Under the pieces are notes generated by a model, which was not told where the DNA came from, searched no databases, and worked only from the letters and a program-made list of their open reading frames with translations. A program made the translations under genes and the position numbers. Below, piece after piece: positions 6,863 through 9,833 of a stretch of DNA of 9,833 nt. The stretch's first letter is position 1, and each line of letters starts with the position of its first letter. The DNA comes from Lachnospiraceae bacterium (GTDB lineage Bacteria > Bacillota > Clostridia > Lachnospirales > Lachnospiraceae): positions 1 through 9,833 of the forward strand of contig JAJPZP010000254.1 of NCBI GenBank assembly GCA_021204285.1. Reading direction: 5' to 3'.

Positions 6863-8290
6863 ATGAAATTTTTCTGGAAAATCTATTTTTCATTTATCGC
6901 AGTATTTCTGGTTGCATTTGGCCTGTTCGGCACCTGGATGATTCAGATGGCTTTCGAGAGTTCTTACCAGAAGGCGCTCGAGGACGGCGAATGGGACAAT
7001 CGGATGTATCAGCTTGCGTTTGAAATGAATCTGAGCAGTATGGACGAAGAAAACCGTACGGAAGAGATGATTCCGGTCATGGCAGCTGCCGTTGTGCAGA
7101 ACTTTTCCACCACTGAGAATATTTATCGTATCTATAGTGAAGACCATAAACTCCTTTACGAAAGCCAGAGCAGCAGTGTGCGCGGGACTGACGTGCTTCT
7201 GGTCCTGTGGGAGGAACAGTCGTGCAGTTATTCGCTGTATCGGCTGGGAGAGCAGACCTGGCTCGTCTATGCCTGCCGTTCCAATATGGGCGGACAGGTG
7301 TATCTCCTGGAGAGTCTGACCGATATTTCCAGCATCTATGAGGAGAGCGATGCCTATTATAATATGTATCGTATGATGATGATCGTGCTGATTCTGGTCA
7401 TGACGGTTGTCGTCTTTGCCATCGCAGGAATGCTGACTCATTCCGTCAATCGTCTTTCTCACACGACAAGGCGTTTTACAAACGGGGATCTGGACGCGCG
7501 CGCTGTGGAAAGCGGAGGGGATGAGATTGCGGAGCTCTCAAAGGATTTTAACCGCATGGCGGTCACCCTGTCTGACAAAATGGAAGAACTGACGCTCCAG
7601 GCACAGCGCCAGGAGGATTTTACGGCATCCTTCTCACATGAACTGAAAACACCTCTGACTTCTATTATCGGCTATGCGGATATGCTGCGCACAATGGACT
7701 GTACAAAGGAGGAGGTTGTCGATGCAGCAGGATATATTTATCATCAGGGAAAACGACTGGAAAACCTGTCGCGTAAAATGCTTGATATGATTGTTGCAGG
7801 CAAGCAGGAGCTGAATCTTTATGCGCTTGACGTACGGAATCTGGTAGAAGAGGCAGTGCAGATTACGGACGAAAGCCGACAGAAGCAAAATGTGACACTG
7901 ACAATGGAGCTACAGGATGGCAGCATAGAGGGAGATCGGACGTTGCTGATTTCCGCAGTAACGAATATACTCGAAAATGCGCGGCGTGCCATGCCTTCGG
8001 GTGGAAAAATACTTATTCAGGGGCGGAACTATCCGAAGTATTATCTGCTTTGCGTCAGTGATAATGGTTGTGGAATCGAATCAAAAGAAATTTCCAGGAT
8101 CACAGAAGCCTTTTACATGATCGATAAATCCAGAGCCCGCCGGGAGGGAGGCGCAGGTCTGGGACTGGCGCTCTGCAGCAGGATACTCGCGCTGCATGGT
8201 GCACACTGGAAGATTTTCAGCCGCCCGGGTATGGGAACAGATATCGCGATACGTTTCCGCAGCAAGGAGGTGCAGGATGAAGACCTTTAA
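6863..8290 (+). CDS. Membrane sensor histidine kinase
   Basis: This 475-residue kinase is the partner of the adjacent response regulator. Order of parts: membrane segment 1 (about 7-28), an extracytoplasmic domain of about 140 residues (29-168) with no recognised fold, membrane segment 2 (about 170-192), a HAMP linker (193-245), a dimerisation domain with H-box FSHELKTPLTS and phosphoacceptor H259, and the ATPase domain with N-box NILENARRAMPSGG (N368, N372), DNGCGI (400-405), F-box FYMIDKSRAR (417-426) and GGAGLGLAL (429-437). The N-box has Arg-Arg where Lys or His is common, but the key asparagines remain. The start ATG 6863 lies 3 bases after the regulator stop, with CTGGAGA (6848-6854) as ribosome binding site. 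Its 3' end overlaps the next gene by 14 bases. The stimulus is unknown. Confidence 0.95.
   Translation: MKFFWKIYFSFIAVFLVAFGLFGTWMIQMAFESSYQKALEDGEWDNRMYQLAFEMNLSSMDEENRTEEMIPVMAAAVVQNFSTTENIYRIYSEDHKLLYESQSSSVRGTDVLLVLWEEQSCSYSLYRLGEQTWLVYACRSNMGGQVYLLESLTDISSIYEESDAYYNMYRMMMIVLILVMTVVVFAIAGMLTHSVNRLSHTTRRFTNGDLDARAVESGGDEIAELSKDFNRMAVTLSDKMEELTLQAQRQEDFTASFSHELKTPLTSIIGYADMLRTMDCTKEEVVDAAGYIYHQGKRLENLSRKMLDMIVAGKQELNLYALDVRNLVEEAVQITDESRQKQNVTLTMELQDGSIEGDRTLLISAVTNILENARRAMPSGGKILIQGRNYPKYYLLCVSDNGCGIESKEISRITEAFYMIDKSRARREGGAGLGLALCSRILALHGAHWKIFSRPGMGTDIAIRFRSKEVQDEDL
8264..8270 (+). promoter_or_regulatory. Ribosome binding site setting the start of the last plus-strand gene
   Basis: AAGGAGG lies inside the 3' end of the histidine kinase gene, 6 bases before ATG 8277. 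It supports the start at 8277 over an in-frame ATG at 8196, which would add 27 residues read out of frame from the kinase gene before a clear N-terminal membrane anchor. Confidence 0.85.
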
Positions 8291-9233
8291 GGGACGAATA
8301 TTGTTCTGGCTGTGTCTGCTTATGATTCTTCTGCTGGCGGTGGGCGTTCTGTTTATGCCGCGTGTGGTAAGCCGCTGGCTTGATGAGGGGAGACTGAATA
8401 CCGTGGAGCTGGCCGAGCGTGATCAGTTCCAGTATCTGGAACAGAGTTCTGACAATGTTCCTGACATTGTAGAAGCGCTTTCTTATCTGGACAATGGGGG
8501 AGAGCTTCTTCTGCTCTCGACATTAGATGGAGAGAGTGCCCTTGGGAACACGGATCTGATAAAGTCTGTCTATGACCAGGCAATCCAGGCAGCGAACGAT
8601 GGTATGCTTGTCTGGATCAGCGAGATCGGTTATGATGCTGCATATGCAGCATCGGATGAGTTTGAACCAACCGAGGCGCTCTATGAAAACTGGTCTGAAA
8701 AAGTTCGTTCCGCCAAGTATTACAGCCTGACCTATGATACGCAGGAAGATGACAATACCAGGGAAATGCTGAATTTCTGGTACTTGAACTTCTCGGACGG
8801 GACAAACTATGACTACAGCTTTCTGGTCAATGCCGCGAGTTATCAGATTTACTACGCGGAGATCTACAATTCCTGTACAAATTATGGGATGCTGCTTGCG
8901 CAGGACTACCTTGCAGACGAAGATCGGGAGGCGATCACCGTGCAGCGCACCCTTTATGACGAGGAAGGAGGACCGGAGCATGAGAGTGGTTACTACGGCT
9001 CGCTCGCTTTCTACGAAAACCGATTCTTCAACGGCTGTATCGACTATTATAACGCTTCTGACGGGCGTTACGTGCAGGGCGGATCAGGAAACGATTACAA
9101 TTCCATGACCGTTCTCCATATACAGGACAGTACAATCTATGTGGAGCAGCAGATGCTGCAGGGCAGCGGCTGGTACGGAATCGGTGTCGGCTTCCGCGGC
9201 CTCGGCGACAGCGTGAGAAAACTCCTGCAGTGA
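8277..9233 (+). CDS. Unrecognised membrane-anchored, tyrosine-rich protein of the two-component operon
   Basis: I do not recognise this family. From ATG 8277 the protein has 318 residues: a short basic start (MKTFKGR), one strongly hydrophobic segment (about 8-27) without a lipobox or clear signal peptidase site, and a large domain predicted outside the membrane (about 28-318). That domain is acidic and unusually rich in tyrosine: 28 in the whole protein, about 9 percent, with pairs such as KYYS, IYYAE, GYYG and DYYNA. Two cysteines (C200, C254) outside the anchor could form a disulfide. A glycine-rich part lies near 267-310. The gene overlaps the histidine kinase gene by 14 bases and has its own strong ribosome binding site, so it is probably co-expressed. 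It may be a sensor partner, modulator or output of the pair; this is inference from position only. It ends one base before the convergent lexA stop. Confidence 0.85.
   Translation: MKTFKGRILFWLCLLMILLLAVGVLFMPRVVSRWLDEGRLNTVELAERDQFQYLEQSSDNVPDIVEALSYLDNGGELLLLSTLDGESALGNTDLIKSVYDQAIQAANDGMLVWISEIGYDAAYAASDEFEPTEALYENWSEKVRSAKYYSLTYDTQEDDNTREMLNFWYLNFSDGTNYDYSFLVNAASYQIYYAEIYNSCTNYGMLLAQDYLADEDREAITVQRTLYDEEGGPEHESGYYGSLAFYENRFFNGCIDYYNASDGRYVQGGSGNDYNSMTVLHIQDSTIYVEQQMLQGSGWYGIGVGFRGLGDSVRKLLQ
8634..8653. repeat. Perfect 20-bp palindrome inside the tyrosine-rich protein gene
   Basis: GATGCTGCAT is followed immediately by its exact reverse complement ATGCAGCATC, a dyad with no spacer. In RNA it could fold as an 8-bp stem with an AUAU loop. 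It encodes Asp-Ala-Ala-Tyr-Ala-Ala-Ser. A palindrome this long is rarely expected by chance in a window of this size (about 0.01 occurrences for random DNA of equal base composition). Whether it is a protein binding site, a structural element or coincidence cannot be told from sequence. Confidence 0.9.
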
Positions 9234-9234
9234 G

Positions 9235-9833
9235 TTACAGGAACATGCGGAAGACGCCGAACACCTTTCCGAGAATCTGTACCTCATCCACAATGATCGG
9301 ATCCATGTAGTCATTCTCCGGCTGCAGCCGGAAGTGGCCATTTTCCTTATAGAAGGTCTTGACTGTAGCGGAATCCTCGACCATCGCCACGACCGTGTCC
9401 CCGTTTTGCGCGCTATCCTGCTGGCGGACCATGATGTAGTCGCCGTCGAAGATACCGATATTGATCATGCTGTCGCCCTTGACTTTCAGCATGAAGCAGT
9501 CCGTGTTCGGCATGTATTCAGCCGGAATCGGGAAATAATTTTCGATATGCTCCTGGGCGAAGATCGGCTGTCCGGCGGCTACGGTACCGAGCATCGGCAC
9601 ATTCACGACCTCACGCCGCGTCAGATTGAAGCTGTCATCGATGATCTCAATCGCCCGGGGTTTTGTCGGATCCCGGCGGATATAGCCGTTTTTTTCAAGG
9701 GTCTCCAGATGGGAGTGCACCGAGGAGGTGGACTTCAGATGCACTGCCTCGCAGATGTCGCGCACTGCCGGCGGATAGCCCCGGTTCAGAATCTCAGATT
9801 TGATAAACTCCAGAATTTCCTGCTGCTTTGGCG
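9235..9833 (-). CDS. lexA: LexA repressor (SOS response), N-terminus cut by window edge
   Basis: LexA represses DNA damage genes and cleaves itself when stimulated by RecA filaments. The frame is open to the right edge (first full codon at 9831), giving 198 visible residues; only a few N-terminal residues are missing. The winged-helix start KQQEILEFIKSEILNRGYPP, then VRDICEAVHLKSTSSVHSHL, and LEKNGYIRRDPTKPRAIEI is the standard DNA-binding domain. The autocleavage bond is Ala-Gly in VAAGQPI (visible residues 86-87). The catalytic serine is in GDSM (121) and the lysine in ATVKTF (158). The C-terminus KVFGVFRMFL is complete. A GTG at 9763-9765 is internal, not the start. The gene converges with the preceding plus-strand gene, one base apart. 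Its own promoter and SOS box would lie beyond the window. Confidence 0.96.
   Translation of the reverse strand, partial: PKQQEILEFIKSEILNRGYPPAVRDICEAVHLKSTSSVHSHLETLEKNGYIRRDPTKPRAIEIIDDSFNLTRREVVNVPMLGTVAAGQPIFAQEHIENYFPIPAEYMPNTDCFMLKVKGDSMINIGIFDGDYIMVRQQDSAQNGDTVVAMVEDSATVKTFYKENGHFRLQPENDYMDPIIVDEVQILGKVFGVFRMFL

Noticed and set aside
9235..9765. lexA starting at GTG 9763-9765
   Set aside because: The frame is open to the window edge and the upstream residues (KQQEILEFIKSEILNRGYPP) are the normal LexA N-terminal helix.

Overview
The window looks like chromosomal core DNA from a Firmicute of class Clostridia, most likely a Lachnospiraceae member. The evidence is the Firmicutes-type gene order (obgE-yhbY-nadD-yqeK-rsfS next to rplU/rpmA), a ribosomal protein L27 with the Firmicutes N-terminal extension, a Prp protease gene, and strong AGGAGG-type ribosome binding sites. 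No insertion sequence, phage gene, CRISPR array, tRNA or rRNA is visible. This is inference from sequence pattern alone.

Layout. Bases 1-245 hold the 3' end of an RNase E/G gene, whose stop overlaps the start of prp (242-553). A textbook sigma-A promoter sits on the prp stop codon. It is followed by a structured 5' leader (about 585-667) and then rplU (L21) and rpmA (L27). A 13-bp hairpin without a good U tract separates rpmA from obgE. Then come yhbY, nadD, yqeK and rsfS, tightly packed and on the same strand. A NUDIX hydrolase gene overlaps the rsfS stop by one base, and an AEC-family permease follows. Next is a three-gene set: an OmpR-type response regulator, a membrane histidine kinase, and an unrecognised, tyrosine-rich, membrane-anchored protein whose start lies inside the kinase gene. 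This last gene converges with lexA on the minus strand, with one base between the two stop codons. lexA runs off the right edge and lacks only its first few codons.

How the genes work together. The left two thirds serve ribosome production and quality control: RNase E/G for RNA processing, L21 and L27 of the 50S subunit, Prp to trim L27, Obg and YhbY for 50S assembly, and RsfS to keep subunits apart under starvation. NadD (NAD synthesis), YqeK (Ap4A hydrolysis) and the NUDIX enzyme (probably ADP-ribose or a related nucleotide sugar) are nucleotide housekeeping. The right third is a sensory module of unknown stimulus plus the SOS repressor. All plus-strand genes are separated by at most 72 bases and no convincing terminator was found, so read-through from the rplU promoter into the two-component genes is possible.

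Most worth a second look are: prp lying outside the rplU-rpmA pair; the promoter built into the prp stop; a NadD that lacks the usual SST residues of its second nucleotide-binding motif; the two-component operon with its tyrosine-rich anchored protein; and a perfect 20-bp palindrome inside that protein's gene.
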